The notes: generated from the sequence alone by a model not told the origin. 64,000 bases of DNA from Streptomyces sp. NBS 14/10 (GCF_002224125.1 NZ_NCSM01000010.1:62001-126000), one strand, 5' to 3'; counted from the stretch's first letter, positions 18,300 through 27,559 are shown. Translations and numbers: made by a program.

Positions 18300-19374
18300 C
18301 GGCGGCACCTCCGCTTCCGTTCGATGTGCGGCTCCGCCGCGTGGCGTTCCTGTCTCCGTCGGGGGCGTCGTCGGACGCGTGGCCGTGCGTGTCGTTGGAC
18401 GCGTGGCCGTCTGCGGCGTCGTCGTGCGCGTCGTCGTCGCGGAAGATCTCGGCGATGCGGTGGCGGCGCTGCTCCATACGGATCAGGCCGAGGCCGAGCC
18501 CGGCGATGGCGTCCCGGACCACGTCGTACGTCTCGTCACCCGCGACGTCCACCAGCAGCACATGGTCGGAGGCGGGCCCCCCGTCGCCGGAGCGGCCCGC
18601 GGGCCGGACCGTGAGACCGGCCTCGGCGAGGTGGGCGCGGAGCGCGGCCGTGCCGTCCGGGTGGGCGGCGGTGTCGGTCACCTCGACCGCGAGCGAGGCC
18701 GTGGCCTGCGTGAAGTCACGGGTGGAGCTGGAGCGCAGCAGCTTGCCGCCGTCGATGACCACGACGTGGTCGCAGGTGCGCTCCAGCTCGCCGAGCAGAT
18801 GCGAGGTGACCAGGACCGAGATGCCGAAGTCGGTGTGGACCCGGCGGATCAGGCCGAGCATCTCGTCGCGGCCCGCCGGGTCGAGGCCGTTGGTGGGCTC
18901 GTCGAGCAGCACCAGCCGCGGGTCGTGGACCAGCGCCTGGGCGAGCTTGACGCGCTGCTTCATACCGGTGGAGTAGCCGCCCATGGGGCGGTACCGCTCC
19001 TCGTAGAGCCCCACATGGCGCAGGGTGTCGGCGGTCCGCTCGCGGGCGGCTGCGGGCGGCAGCCCGGACATGCGCGCCATATGGACGACGAACTCGGTCG
19101 CCGAGACATCGGGCGGCAGGCAGTCGTGCTCGGGCATATAGCCCACCCGCTCACGGATGGCGCTGCCGTCCTTGGCCACATCGAGGCCCAGGACGGTGGC
19201 GCGCCCCTCGCTGGCGGGGGACAGCCCCAGCAGGATCTTGATCAGGGTGGACTTACCGGCCCCGTTGGCACCTACCAGGCCGGTGACGCCCGGCGTGATG
19301 TCGACGGAGAGCCGGTCGAGCGCGGTGACCCGGGGGAACCGCTTGCTCAGGCTTTCGGTGGCGATCACAGTCAC
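18289..19374 (-). CDS. ABC transporter ATP-binding protein (first exporter)
   Basis: The first gene of the four-gene ABC operon, 361 residues from the GTG at 19374. Walker A is GANGAGKST, the signature is YSTGMKQR, and Walker B is LVLLDEPTNGLDP, then SHLLGELE. After the ATPase and its accessory domain there is an unusual C-terminal tail (about residues 310-361) rich in Asp, His, Ala and Gly, with repeated DDAHDDAADGHASNDTHG-like units. This tail could bind metal, but no function is established. A second GTG at 19368 is an alternative start. Confidence 0.9.
   Translation of the reverse strand: MTVIATESLSKRFPRVTALDRLSVDITPGVTGLVGANGAGKSTLIKILLGLSPASEGRATVLGLDVAKDGSAIRERVGYMPEHDCLPPDVSATEFVVHMARMSGLPPAAARERTADTLRHVGLYEERYRPMGGYSTGMKQRVKLAQALVHDPRLVLLDEPTNGLDPAGRDEMLGLIRRVHTDFGISVLVTSHLLGELERTCDHVVVIDGGKLLRSSSTRDFTQATASLAVEVTDTAAHPDGTAALRAHLAEAGLTVRPAGRSGDGGPASDHVLLVDVAGDETYDVVRDAIAGLGLGLIRMEQRRHRIAEIFRDDDAHDDAADGHASNDTHGHASDDAPDGDRNATRRSRTSNGSGGAADAA
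18327..18346 (+). repeat. Dispersed 20-mer, copy 1
   Basis: TGCGGCTCCGCCGCGTGGCG occurs here, inside the 3' end of the ABC ATPase gene, and again identically at 54835-54854 after the YibE/F gene. It contains the small palindrome GCGGCTCCGCCGC. It is probably a copy of a short interspersed Streptomyces repeat. Confidence 0.6.
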
Positions 19375-19612
19375 GTATTCGACCGTAGTGGCCTGCGCCA
19401 CAGCGGGCGTCAGTCCAGACGGCTGGTTTTCCCTAGTTCTCGGGTCTGACGGTCCCGTAAGGGACAGCACTTTCGACAGGGTCGCCCCTCGCGGACGAGC
19501 ACCGCTGGACGGCATGCTCCGTCCGCCGTGTGCGGGCATCGCCTCGCGCCTCCGGCGCAAAGCGGCGGTGAGATTTCTGTTATCGGGACCGGCCCTGGCC
19601 CGTCTCCGCTAC

Positions 19613-21739
19613 GTGCGCAGCCTCACTCACAAGACAACAGCATCCGCCGGTGCCCTCGCGGTGGTCGCCCTCGTACTCGGCGCCCCGGCCGCGAGCGCCG
19701 CCGGGCCCCGGGACGTGACCGCCGACGTGCTGGCGGGCCGGAACGTGACACTCGCCGGCGACACGGTGGTGACCGTACCGGCCGGGACGACCACGTACGA
19801 CGGCGTGTTCAGCGGCACCGGCACGCTCACCGTGCGCGGCACCGGCACACTGGTCCTCACCAGGGACAGCGACTTCACCCTGCCGAAGCCCCGGCAACGG
19901 CAGGTGGTGAGGACGCCGGGCGGCAACCATCCGTACGTCACCGTCACCAACCCGGACCCGCCGGCCGTGACCGTGGCGAAAGGCGCCACCCTTCAGTACG
20001 GCAACGGCGGCGCCACCGGACTGATCGGCCACTTTCCGTACAACACCCCGGCGTTCCGGCTCAACCAGGACAACATCCGGGTGGACGGCACCCTGCGGCT
20101 CTCCCTGAGGAGCGCCTACAACCTGGGCACCATCAGCGGCTCCGGGCTGGTCACCCAGCCGAGGTTCCTCTGGGGCACCTGGGACCTGTCGGGCACGCAC
20201 CCCTTCTCCGGGGTGATCGACAACGGTACGCAGGTGAACGCGGGCCGGCCGGAGTACGCGACGTCGCTGCGGTCCGTCCGCAAGGTCCTCAACCAGGGCA
20301 CCTGGACCGTGGACACTCCGCTGGGACAGACCGTCACCATGGGCATGGACTTCTACCAGCGTGAGTACGGCAGCGATATCAACGTCCAGTCCCGGCCGGG
20401 GAGCAAGGTCATCCTGACCGGCCAGTACAGCTGGTCGGACCAGGGCGGCGACTCCGACCCCTCGCTCAGTGACCCCGCCCTGAACTGGACGCCCGCGCGG
20501 AAGAACGTCAACAAGCGCGGCACCAACATCAAGGGCGCCAACGTCCAGTGGGGCGACGGCACCACGAACAAGATCTTCATGCCGGGCACCGCCGACACCG
20601 TCTACATCAATCTGCTGGCGGCCCGTTCCCGTTCCCTGCTCACCTTCGACTACAACGGCCCGGTGACGCTGGGCGCCCCCATCGGCGGGGGTCGCTTCCA
20701 CGACACGCTCTCCGCGCCCGGCGCGGGCGACCTCGTCATCAAGGGGACGAAGGGCAACGACGTCACCTTCGCCGCCGTCCAGTACTACAACGGCTCAACG
20801 ACCGTCGAGAAAGGCGCCGTACTGCGTCTCGGCAGTGGCAAGCGGGGCGGCGACGGCGGGCTCTACACCAAGGGCGACCTCTACAAGGTCGTCAACAACG
20901 GCTCTCTGGTGCTGAACAACACGGTCAAGTCCGCCACCCTGTCCCGGATCGGCGGAACCGGATCGCTCACCCAGGCGGGTGCCGCGACGACGACCCTGAC
21001 GGGCAGCGCGGTGACGTACACGGGGACGACGACGGTCAAAAAGGGCACGCTGGCGCTGCGCTCCGGGGCGACCCTCGCCCGCAGCAAGGCGATCCGCCTC
21101 ACTTCGGCGGGGGCGAAGCTGGACGTGGGCACGACGGGCCTGCGGGTGGCGACCTCGTTGTCCGGCAAGGGCACGGTGAAGGGCTCGGTGACCAACCAGG
21201 GCGAGGTCACCGGCGGCCTCGCCGTGACCGGCGACTACACGCAGAGCGCGAAGGGGCGACTGGCCTTGCGCGACCGGCCGTTGTCGGTGTCGGGCAAGGT
21301 CGGGCTGGCCGGAGAGCTCGACGTTTCGGGCGTCGGGGCCGAGCCGCCGCGGAAGATCCGCGTCTTGGACCACAAGGGCGGCGCCAAGACCACGGGCGCG
21401 TTCACCGGTCTCCGTGAGGGGGCCGAGGTGAAGCTCGGCGGCACCACGTACCGGATCAGCTACCGGGGCGGGGACGGCAACGACGTGGTACTGACCGCCA
21501 CCGCCCCCGCCCGCGCGTCCGCGAGCGCCCATGCCGACGAGGGCTCCCCCGGTGCGGCGGCGAAGATCACGACGGAGAACGCGAGCTCCGCCGACGACAG
21601 CGGACCCGGCTGGTGGCCGTACGCGCTGGCCGTAGGGCTGCTGGCCGTCGGACTGCTGGCCGGCTTGGCGGTGCCGGTGGCGCGGCGCAGGGGCAGGCTC
21701 GGTGGACGACGGGGCGGACGGCACGCCGCGCACGGGTAA
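19613..21739 (+). CDS. Secreted, membrane-anchored protein with autotransporter-type beta repeats
   Basis: About 708 residues from the GTG at 19613, which is followed by a good Sec signal peptide ending APAASA; a GTG at 19568 is an alternative. The body looks like a parallel beta-helix of passenger-associated (PATR) type, with units such as NGSTTVEKGAVLRLG and YTGTTTVKKGTLALRSGA. These repeats are typical of Gram-negative autotransporters. The C-terminus has no beta-barrel and no LPXTG, but a single transmembrane helix followed by a basic tail. It is therefore likely displayed at the cell surface. Ligand or enzymatic role is unknown; no catalytic motif was recognised. Confidence 0.8.
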   Translation: MRSLTHKTTASAGALAVVALVLGAPAASAAGPRDVTADVLAGRNVTLAGDTVVTVPAGTTTYDGVFSGTGTLTVRGTGTLVLTRDSDFTLPKPRQRQVVRTPGGNHPYVTVTNPDPPAVTVAKGATLQYGNGGATGLIGHFPYNTPAFRLNQDNIRVDGTLRLSLRSAYNLGTISGSGLVTQPRFLWGTWDLSGTHPFSGVIDNGTQVNAGRPEYATSLRSVRKVLNQGTWTVDTPLGQTVTMGMDFYQREYGSDINVQSRPGSKVILTGQYSWSDQGGDSDPSLSDPALNWTPARKNVNKRGTNIKGANVQWGDGTTNKIFMPGTADTVYINLLAARSRSLLTFDYNGPVTLGAPIGGGRFHDTLSAPGAGDLVIKGTKGNDVTFAAVQYYNGSTTVEKGAVLRLGSGKRGGDGGLYTKGDLYKVVNNGSLVLNNTVKSATLSRIGGTGSLTQAGAATTTLTGSAVTYTGTTTVKKGTLALRSGATLARSKAIRLTSAGAKLDVGTTGLRVATSLSGKGTVKGSVTNQGEVTGGLAVTGDYTQSAKGRLALRDRPLSVSGKVGLAGELDVSGVGAEPPRKIRVLDHKGGAKTTGAFTGLREGAEVKLGGTTYRISYRGGDGNDVVLTATAPARASASAHADEGSPGAAAKITTENASSADDSGPGWWPYALAVGLLAVGLLAGLAVPVARRRGRLGGRRGGRHAAHG

Positions 21740-21811
21740 CTCATGGAGTGATTGCGAAGAGGTGCGTGTCAGTCACCCAAGGTGTCGGTCACCTGTGTGA
21801 AGATAGCCACC

Positions 21812-22234
21812 ATGTTTGGGGGAGGGAACACCAGACCGCCTGGTCAAGTCGGTAAATCAAGCCTGGCCGACCTGGTACGCCAGGAGACCGCCGCGCAGAT
21901 GTCGGAGCGGGAGAAATGGGCGGCGCTGCGCGGGGCTCGGCTGTACTTCCAGCGCCCGGAGAACCCGGGGTTCCTGGTCTCGGAGACAGCGGAGGCCGGC
22001 CCTCTCGTGCCGGTCTTCACCTCGATCGAGGGCCTTGCGCGTTTCGCGGGGGCGTGCGGATGGGCCTCCACGACGGCCGAGGACCTGGTGGGCCTGTTGC
22101 CCGAGGGCGTACGGGCGTTGGTGGACCCACTGGGCAAGCACCCGTTCCTGCTGGACGCGCAGACACTGCGCGAGGCAGAGGACGAGGGCGAGGACCAGGG
22201 CCGGGACGAGGGGGCTGACGATGGCGGATCCTGA
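21812..22234 (+). CDS. SseB-like N-terminal domain protein, first gene of the Rhs operon
   Basis: About 140 residues from the ATG at 21812. The central part (LYFQRPENPGFLVSE, VPVFTSIEGLARFAG, then LPEGVRALVDPLGKHPFLLD) fits the SseB/SAV_915-like domain that often occurs beside type VII secretion or polymorphic-toxin genes in Streptomyces. The tail is very acidic (Glu/Asp/Gly). It overlaps the next gene by 14 bases, so it belongs to the same operon as the Rhs protein. A chaperone or adaptor role in export is an inference. Confidence 0.72.
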   Translation: MFGGGNTRPPGQVGKSSLADLVRQETAAQMSEREKWAALRGARLYFQRPENPGFLVSETAEAGPLVPVFTSIEGLARFAGACGWASTTAEDLVGLLPEGVRALVDPLGKHPFLLDAQTLREAEDEGEDQGRDEGADDGGS

Positions 22235-22742
22235 CGCGCGGAACGCAAACCGGGCCCCCAGCGAGGGTGGCCCGGACGGCAAGTACGGCGGCAACGAGGG
22301 CGCCGACGGCTACAAGATCGAGATCGCCGCGGTGAAGGCTCAGATCGGCCCGCTGGAGGAGTCGGTGGTCGGGGCCCGGGCGGTCAAGAACAACCAGGAG
22401 AAGCTGACGGCCTATCTCCAGCACTGCGGGGCGCCCGATCTCCTGGAGTCGGGCAAGGCGTTCGTCAAGGAGTGGGGGTTCGGCATGGGCGAGCTCGCGG
22501 ACCATGCGGATGTGGTGGTGGAGCGGCTGTACGAGGCGGTGGCCGGGTACATGCTGGCGGACCTGATGCGGGTGAAGGACTTCTGGCCCTCGGACGCGAA
22601 CATGGCCAAGCTGCCGAGCGGCGCGGCGGGCAAGTGGTCCTGGGAGCACGTGGGCGCGCCGGAGATGGAAGAGCGCCCGGGGAACAAGGCGTTGGCGAAG
22701 TTCGCGCGTCAGGCGCTGGCCGGGTACGAGGATGAGTCCTGA
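22221..22742 (+). CDS. Helical protein of unknown function in the Rhs operon
   Basis: A 173-residue, mostly alpha-helical soluble protein with no signal peptide. The first 30 residues are Gly/Asp/Asn-rich and probably disordered; a helix-turn-helix-like hairpin follows around EWGFGMGELADHAD, which contains a WGFG turn reminiscent of WXG100 proteins. Its stop overlaps the Rhs start by one base (TGATG) and its start lies within the SseB-like gene, so the three genes are translationally coupled. I infer an ESX-like partner or chaperone of the Rhs protein; I do not recognise a named family. Confidence 0.65.
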   Translation: MADPDARNANRAPSEGGPDGKYGGNEGADGYKIEIAAVKAQIGPLEESVVGARAVKNNQEKLTAYLQHCGAPDLLESGKAFVKEWGFGMGELADHADVVVERLYEAVAGYMLADLMRVKDFWPSDANMAKLPSGAAGKWSWEHVGAPEMEERPGNKALAKFARQALAGYEDES

Positions 22743-25700
22743 TGGCGGATCCGGATGCGGTGCGGCCCCCGCAGATACGGATACCGGCGGGCGCGAAGCC
22801 CAAGGACCTGATCCCCGGCAATCCCGATGACGTCGATGACCTGGTGTTGGAGCTACGCGCGTATGCGGGCGCCTTCCAGGACGGCAAGGACAAGCTGCGG
22901 CTGGCGGACCTGAAGGATTGGCAGGGCAGGGGGGCGGGTGAGTTCAGGAAGGCCGTCGACCGGCTGCCGAGAGAACTGACCTCGGGCCACGACCAGTTCA
23001 CGCACGTGGCGAGTGCGCTGGCGTCGTACGCCACCAAGCTGCGCTCCGTACAGAAGCGCTGCGAGCCGATCATCGAGGACGCGGACGCGGCGCGCGCGGC
23101 GTCCAAGGCGCACAACAAGAAGGTCGAGACCTACAACGACGCGGTGACGCGCGGCGACGAGCAGCTGCCGGAGAAGCCCGCGGAGACCGATCCGGGCATC
23201 TCCGCTATGGAGGACTGTGTCGGTCGGCTGGACAAGCTGGTCGCCGAGTTGCAGCTGGTCGTCGACGCGTCGAAGAAGAAGATCGACAAGGCGACGGAGA
23301 AGGCCCCGAACAAGCCGAGCAACTGGCAGAAGGCCGGGGAAAGCCTCAAGGACGGGCTGTGGAAGGCCCACTACGCCATCCTCGACCTTGGCAGCATCCC
23401 CGCCTCGCTCCTCGAAGGCGACGGCGCAGGGTTCTCGATGCTGCTGGCCGGCATGCTGGACGGCGCGGCGTACGCGGCGGAGCACCCGAAAGAGTTCGTG
23501 AAGGCGGCCACCAACTGGGACATGTGGTCCAAGGACCCGATCCGCGCGGCCGGCGAGATCACCCCGTCGCTGCTGCTCGCCGTGGCCACGGGCGGTTCGA
23601 GCGTGCTGCGCAAGGAGCTGAGGAACGTCGGCAAGTCCCCTGCCGAGCGGCTGGCGGCCCGTAAGAAGGAGCTGGGCCGGGACGGCGAGGCGTCCGACCG
23701 AGCGAACGACAAGGGCACGGACAAGTGCGGGGTCGAGAAGGACTGCGAAACCGACCCGGTTGACGTGGCGACCGGCGAGATGCTCATGTCGGCCACGGAC
23801 GTGTCCCTGCCGGGGGCGCTGCCGCTGGTCCTGGAGCGTACCTTCGTCTCCGGTCACACCTGCGGAGGATGGTTCGGCCGCACCTGGTCCGCCACCCTCG
23901 ACCAGCGGCTGGAGCTGGACGCGGAAGGGATCGTGTTCGTAGCGCCCGAGGGCATGGTGCTGCGCTACGGGGTCCCCCATCCCGAGGAGGACACCTACCC
24001 GGTGCGGGGTCCGCGCTGGCCGCTGCGCTGGGACGGCACGGCGGGCGGCACGATGCGGATCGAGATCCCCGAGCAGGGCCGCACTCTGCACTTCACACCC
24101 TTGGGGGGCGAAGGCAACGAGCTCCCCCTCCAGATGATCGAGGACCGCAACGGCCGGTCCATCACCTTCACCTATGACGCGGACGGCACCCCGCTGGAGG
24201 TGGTGCATTCCGGGGGCTATCGCATCGCGGTCGACACGGACCCGGAGTTGCTGCGCATCACCGCGCTGCGCCTGCTGGGCGTCGGAGACGCCGAGACGGG
24301 CACCACCCTGGTCTCCTTCGGCTACAACGGCGCGGGCGACCTGACCGAGGTCTTCAACTCCGCCGAAGAACCGATGCGGTTCACCTACGACGACCAGCAC
24401 CGCATCACATCCTGGACCGACCGCAACGGCACCAGCTTCGGATACGTCTACGACCACCGAGGCCGCGTGCTGCGCACCATCGGCTCGGACAACATGATGA
24501 CCGGCCGCTTCCATTACAACGAGGCGACCCGCACCACCATCTACACCGACTCGCTCGGCCACCAGATCACGTACGTCTTCAACGAGTCGTACCGAACGGT
24601 GGCCCGCACCGACGCCCTGGGCCACACCACCCGCACCGAATGGGACCCGGAGACGGGCCGCCTCCCGCTGTCGGTGACCGACCCGCTGGGCCACACCACG
24701 CGCTACGCGTACGACGACACCGGCAACCTCATACGTGTGGACCGCCCGGACGGTACGGCGGCCACGGCTACGTACAACGAGCACGGCCAGCCACTGGAAG
24801 TCAGGGAACCCGACGGCGCGGTGTGGCGCCACGCGTACGACGACCGAGGCAACCGCACCCGGACAACGGACCCCACAGGCGCGGAGACCCACTACACCTA
24901 CGAAGACACAGGCAACCTGACCACCGTCACCGACCCACTCGGCCACACCACGAGTGTGGTGTGCAACGAGGCGGGCCTGCCGGTCGAGGTCACCGACGCC
25001 CTGGGCAACACGACCACCGTCCGCCGCGGCACCCACGGCCGTATCACCCGCATCACCGACCCTCTGGGCCATGCCACCCGCCAGGGCTGGACCATCGAAG
25101 GCAAGCCCTCCTGGCGCACCCGGCCTGACGGCTCTCGCGAGACCTGGACCTGGGACGCCGAGGGCAACCTCGTCGAACACACCGACCCGGCGGGGAACAC
25201 CACCCGCCACACCCACACCCACTTCGACCTTCCCGCGACGCGCACGGACCCCGACGGGGCAACGTACGCCTTCGCCTACGACACCGAGCTACGCCTGACG
25301 GCGGTCACCAACCCCCAGGGCCGGACGTGGACGTACACCTATGACGGGGCGGGCCATCTCACCTCCGAAACAGACTTCAACGACCGCACCCTCAGGTACG
25401 CGCACGACGCGGCAGGCCGCCTGATATCCCGGGAGAACGGCGCAGGCGAAATCCTCACGTACACCCGAGACACGTTGGGCCGCACGATCGCGTCGCGAAC
25501 GGCGGATGGCACGGAGACGACGTTTGCGTATGACGCGACGGGCCGCCTGACACAGGCGGCGAACCCGGATGCGGAGCTGCACCGCACATACGACGCCCAG
25601 GGCAGGGTCCTAACCGAGACCGTCAACGACAAGACCACCGCGTACGGCTACAACCAGGCGGGCAACCGCACCGGCCGGATCACCCCGAGCGGCCTGCGCT

Positions 25701-27310
25701 CGGAATGGGCATACGACGCGACGGGCCGCCCCACGACGCTCACCACGGCGGACAACGCGCTGCACTTCGCCTACGACGCGGCGGGCCGCGAGACAGCACG
25801 CACACTCGGCGACGACGTGGCGCTCACTCAGACCTGGGACGCCCTGGACCGCCTGACGACCCAGTCCCTCACCCACGGCGACACGTCGACGCTGCTGCAG
25901 CACCGGGAGTACGCCTACCGCCCGGACGACCACCTCACCGAAATCCGCGAGCTGACCTCCGGCACCCGCCGCTTCGACCTCGACCCGGTCGGCCGCGTCA
26001 GGGCGGTCCACGCCCACGGCTGGACCGAGACCTACACCTACGACAGCGCGGGCAACCTCACCCACGCCACCGCCCCCGACCACGAGGCCCCCGGCGACCG
26101 CCAGTTCACCGGCACGATCATCCACCGCGCCGGCCGCACCACCTACGAACACGACGCCCAAGGCCGGCTCGTCCGCCGCACCCGCAAACTCCTCAACGGC
26201 CAGACCCGCACCTGGACCTACACCTGGAACGCGGAAGACCGCCTCACCAAGGCCACCACCCCCACCGGCGAGGAGTGGACCTACACGTACGACCCCCTGG
26301 GCCGCCGCACCACCAAACAACGCCTCGCCGAGGACGGCACAGCCGCCGACCGAATCAACTTCACCTGGGACGGCACCCGCCTGGCCGAACAAACGGCAAT
26401 GGACGGGGTGGTAACAACCTGGGACTACGCCCCAGGAACCCACCGCCCCATATCCCAAACCGAGCAGCACGCGTCGCGTGACGCTCTGAGGAAGACGCCC
26501 TCAAACCTCCATCTGACGGACACCACCCCCCAGTCGGAGTACGACGCCCGCTTCCACGCCATCATCACCGACCTGGTCGGCACCCCCACCGAACTGGTCA
26601 CCCCCAACGGCACCCTCGCCTGGCAACACCGCACCACCCTCTGGGGCACCCCACTCCCCACCCCACCCAGCACGGTCGACTGCCCCCTCCGCTTCCCCGG
26701 CCAATACGCCGACCCCGAAACCGGCCTCCACTACAACTACTTCCGCCACTACGACCCCGAAACCGCCCGCTACACCTCACCAGACCCGCTTGGTCTCGAA
26801 CCTGCACCTCACCATCACCTATATGTCGCTAATCCTATGGAATGGCTGGACCCGTTGGGGTTGCAGTCATGCTTCGGATCTTCGAAGACAGCAACTGAGC
26901 TCAGAAACAGTCCAGGTGCCGTAACAGGAGGATCGCGCCTTAGAGACGTTGACGGGGATTGGCTCAGGGGAAGTGCAGGAAATGCTGGAAGGATACCCGG
27001 CCAGGTCGCTCAAGCCCTTCAAGGAAGACATTTCGACAACTTTGGTCAGTTCCGAGAGGCATTCTGGACTGAGGTGTCCAAGGATCCTTCGCTCGCTTCG
27101 CAGTTCAGCCCTTCAAATCAGGCACTCATATCACAAGGGAAGGCGCCGTTTGCGGTAGATGAGCAGAGCGTCGGCGGGAATAAGAAATACGTCCTTCATC
27201 ACGCGACTCCCATTCAGCGCGGCGGTGGGGTCTACGATCTTGACAACATCATCGTGACCACGCCGCGGTACCATAAGGAAGTACTGGACCCCGGATATCA
27301 CCAGGGGTAG
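22742..27310 (+). CDS. Rhs-repeat polymorphic toxin with T7SS-like N-terminus and colicin E-type DNase tip
   Basis: A 1522-residue modular toxin. Residues 1 to about 200 are helical and resemble putative type VII secretion signal domains, with a WQGRG turn near residue 60. A DUF6531-type segment begins near residue 340 (DVATGEMLM), followed by many RHS/YD repeats and the core-ending motif YDPETARYTSPDPLGL. A second DPLGL ends at residue 1374. The C-terminal 148 residues align by eye with the colicin E9/pyocin S DNase: FREAFWTEVSKDPSLASQF, then LHHATPIQRGGGVYDLDN and TTPRYH. The HNH residues are His1486, His1487, Asn1502 and His1511. An Im9-like immunity gene follows. The tip is distinctly lower in GC than the core. 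It is presumably exported and attacks DNA of competitors. Confidence 0.93.
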   Translation: MADPDAVRPPQIRIPAGAKPKDLIPGNPDDVDDLVLELRAYAGAFQDGKDKLRLADLKDWQGRGAGEFRKAVDRLPRELTSGHDQFTHVASALASYATKLRSVQKRCEPIIEDADAARAASKAHNKKVETYNDAVTRGDEQLPEKPAETDPGISAMEDCVGRLDKLVAELQLVVDASKKKIDKATEKAPNKPSNWQKAGESLKDGLWKAHYAILDLGSIPASLLEGDGAGFSMLLAGMLDGAAYAAEHPKEFVKAATNWDMWSKDPIRAAGEITPSLLLAVATGGSSVLRKELRNVGKSPAERLAARKKELGRDGEASDRANDKGTDKCGVEKDCETDPVDVATGEMLMSATDVSLPGALPLVLERTFVSGHTCGGWFGRTWSATLDQRLELDAEGIVFVAPEGMVLRYGVPHPEEDTYPVRGPRWPLRWDGTAGGTMRIEIPEQGRTLHFTPLGGEGNELPLQMIEDRNGRSITFTYDADGTPLEVVHSGGYRIAVDTDPELLRITALRLLGVGDAETGTTLVSFGYNGAGDLTEVFNSAEEPMRFTYDDQHRITSWTDRNGTSFGYVYDHRGRVLRTIGSDNMMTGRFHYNEATRTTIYTDSLGHQITYVFNESYRTVARTDALGHTTRTEWDPETGRLPLSVTDPLGHTTRYAYDDTGNLIRVDRPDGTAATATYNEHGQPLEVREPDGAVWRHAYDDRGNRTRTTDPTGAETHYTYEDTGNLTTVTDPLGHTTSVVCNEAGLPVEVTDALGNTTTVRRGTHGRITRITDPLGHATRQGWTIEGKPSWRTRPDGSRETWTWDAEGNLVEHTDPAGNTTRHTHTHFDLPATRTDPDGATYAFAYDTELRLTAVTNPQGRTWTYTYDGAGHLTSETDFNDRTLRYAHDAAGRLISRENGAGEILTYTRDTLGRTIASRTADGTETTFAYDATGRLTQAANPDAELHRTYDAQGRVLTETVNDKTTAYGYNQAGNRTGRITPSGLRSEWAYDATGRPTTLTTADNALHFAYDAAGRETARTLGDDVALTQTWDALDRLTTQSLTHGDTSTLLQHREYAYRPDDHLTEIRELTSGTRRFDLDPVGRVRAVHAHGWTETYTYDSAGNLTHATAPDHEAPGDRQFTGTIIHRAGRTTYEHDAQGRLVRRTRKLLNGQTRTWTYTWNAEDRLTKATTPTGEEWTYTYDPLGRRTTKQRLAEDGTAADRINFTWDGTRLAEQTAMDGVVTTWDYAPGTHRPISQTEQHASRDALRKTPSNLHLTDTTPQSEYDARFHAIITDLVGTPTELVTPNGTLAWQHRTTLWGTPLPTPPSTVDCPLRFPGQYADPETGLHYNYFRHYDPETARYTSPDPLGLEPAPHHHLYVANPMEWLDPLGLQSCFGSSKTATELRNSPGAVTGGSRLRDVDGDWLRGSAGNAGRIPGQVAQALQGRHFDNFGQFREAFWTEVSKDPSLASQFSPSNQALISQGKAPFAVDEQSVGGNKKYVLHHATPIQRGGGVYDLDNIIVTTPRYHKEVLDPGYHQG

Positions 27311-27355
27311 TTTAGCTTACCGGCCAACGCAGGCAGGATTTCACAAGGAGGCGAA

Positions 27356-27559
27356 ATGACACGAGACGAGCTGGTGAATCTAGTCGAAAGAGTTATGGCT
27401 GGAGAAGGCACGGAAAGCGAGCACGACGCCCTCGTTCGCCTCCTTGAGGAGAACGTCCCACACCCTCGCGTACTGAACCTGATTTACTATTCGGATCCAC
27501 CACTCACCGCACAAGAGGTTGTGGACAAGGCGCTTGCCTACCGACCTATCGAACTGTAA
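27356..27559 (+). CDS. Im9-like colicin DNase immunity protein
   Basis: A 67-residue acidic protein that should bind and inhibit the DNase tip of the Rhs toxin in the producing cell. It matches the colicin/pyocin immunity family (Im2/7/8/9): an N-terminal helix DELVNLVERVM, then an EHDALVRLLEE helix, the diagnostic HP...LIYY stretch (HPRVLNLIYY), and a final helix. In Im9 the two tyrosines of that short helix contact the DNase. It is shorter than the usual 85-87 residues, lacking much of the N-terminus. AAGGAGG precedes the ATG, 45 bases after the toxin stop. GC is low (about 52 percent in 27361-27420). Confidence 0.9.
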   Translation: MTRDELVNLVERVMAGEGTESEHDALVRLLEENVPHPRVLNLIYYSDPPLTAQEVVDKALAYRPIEL

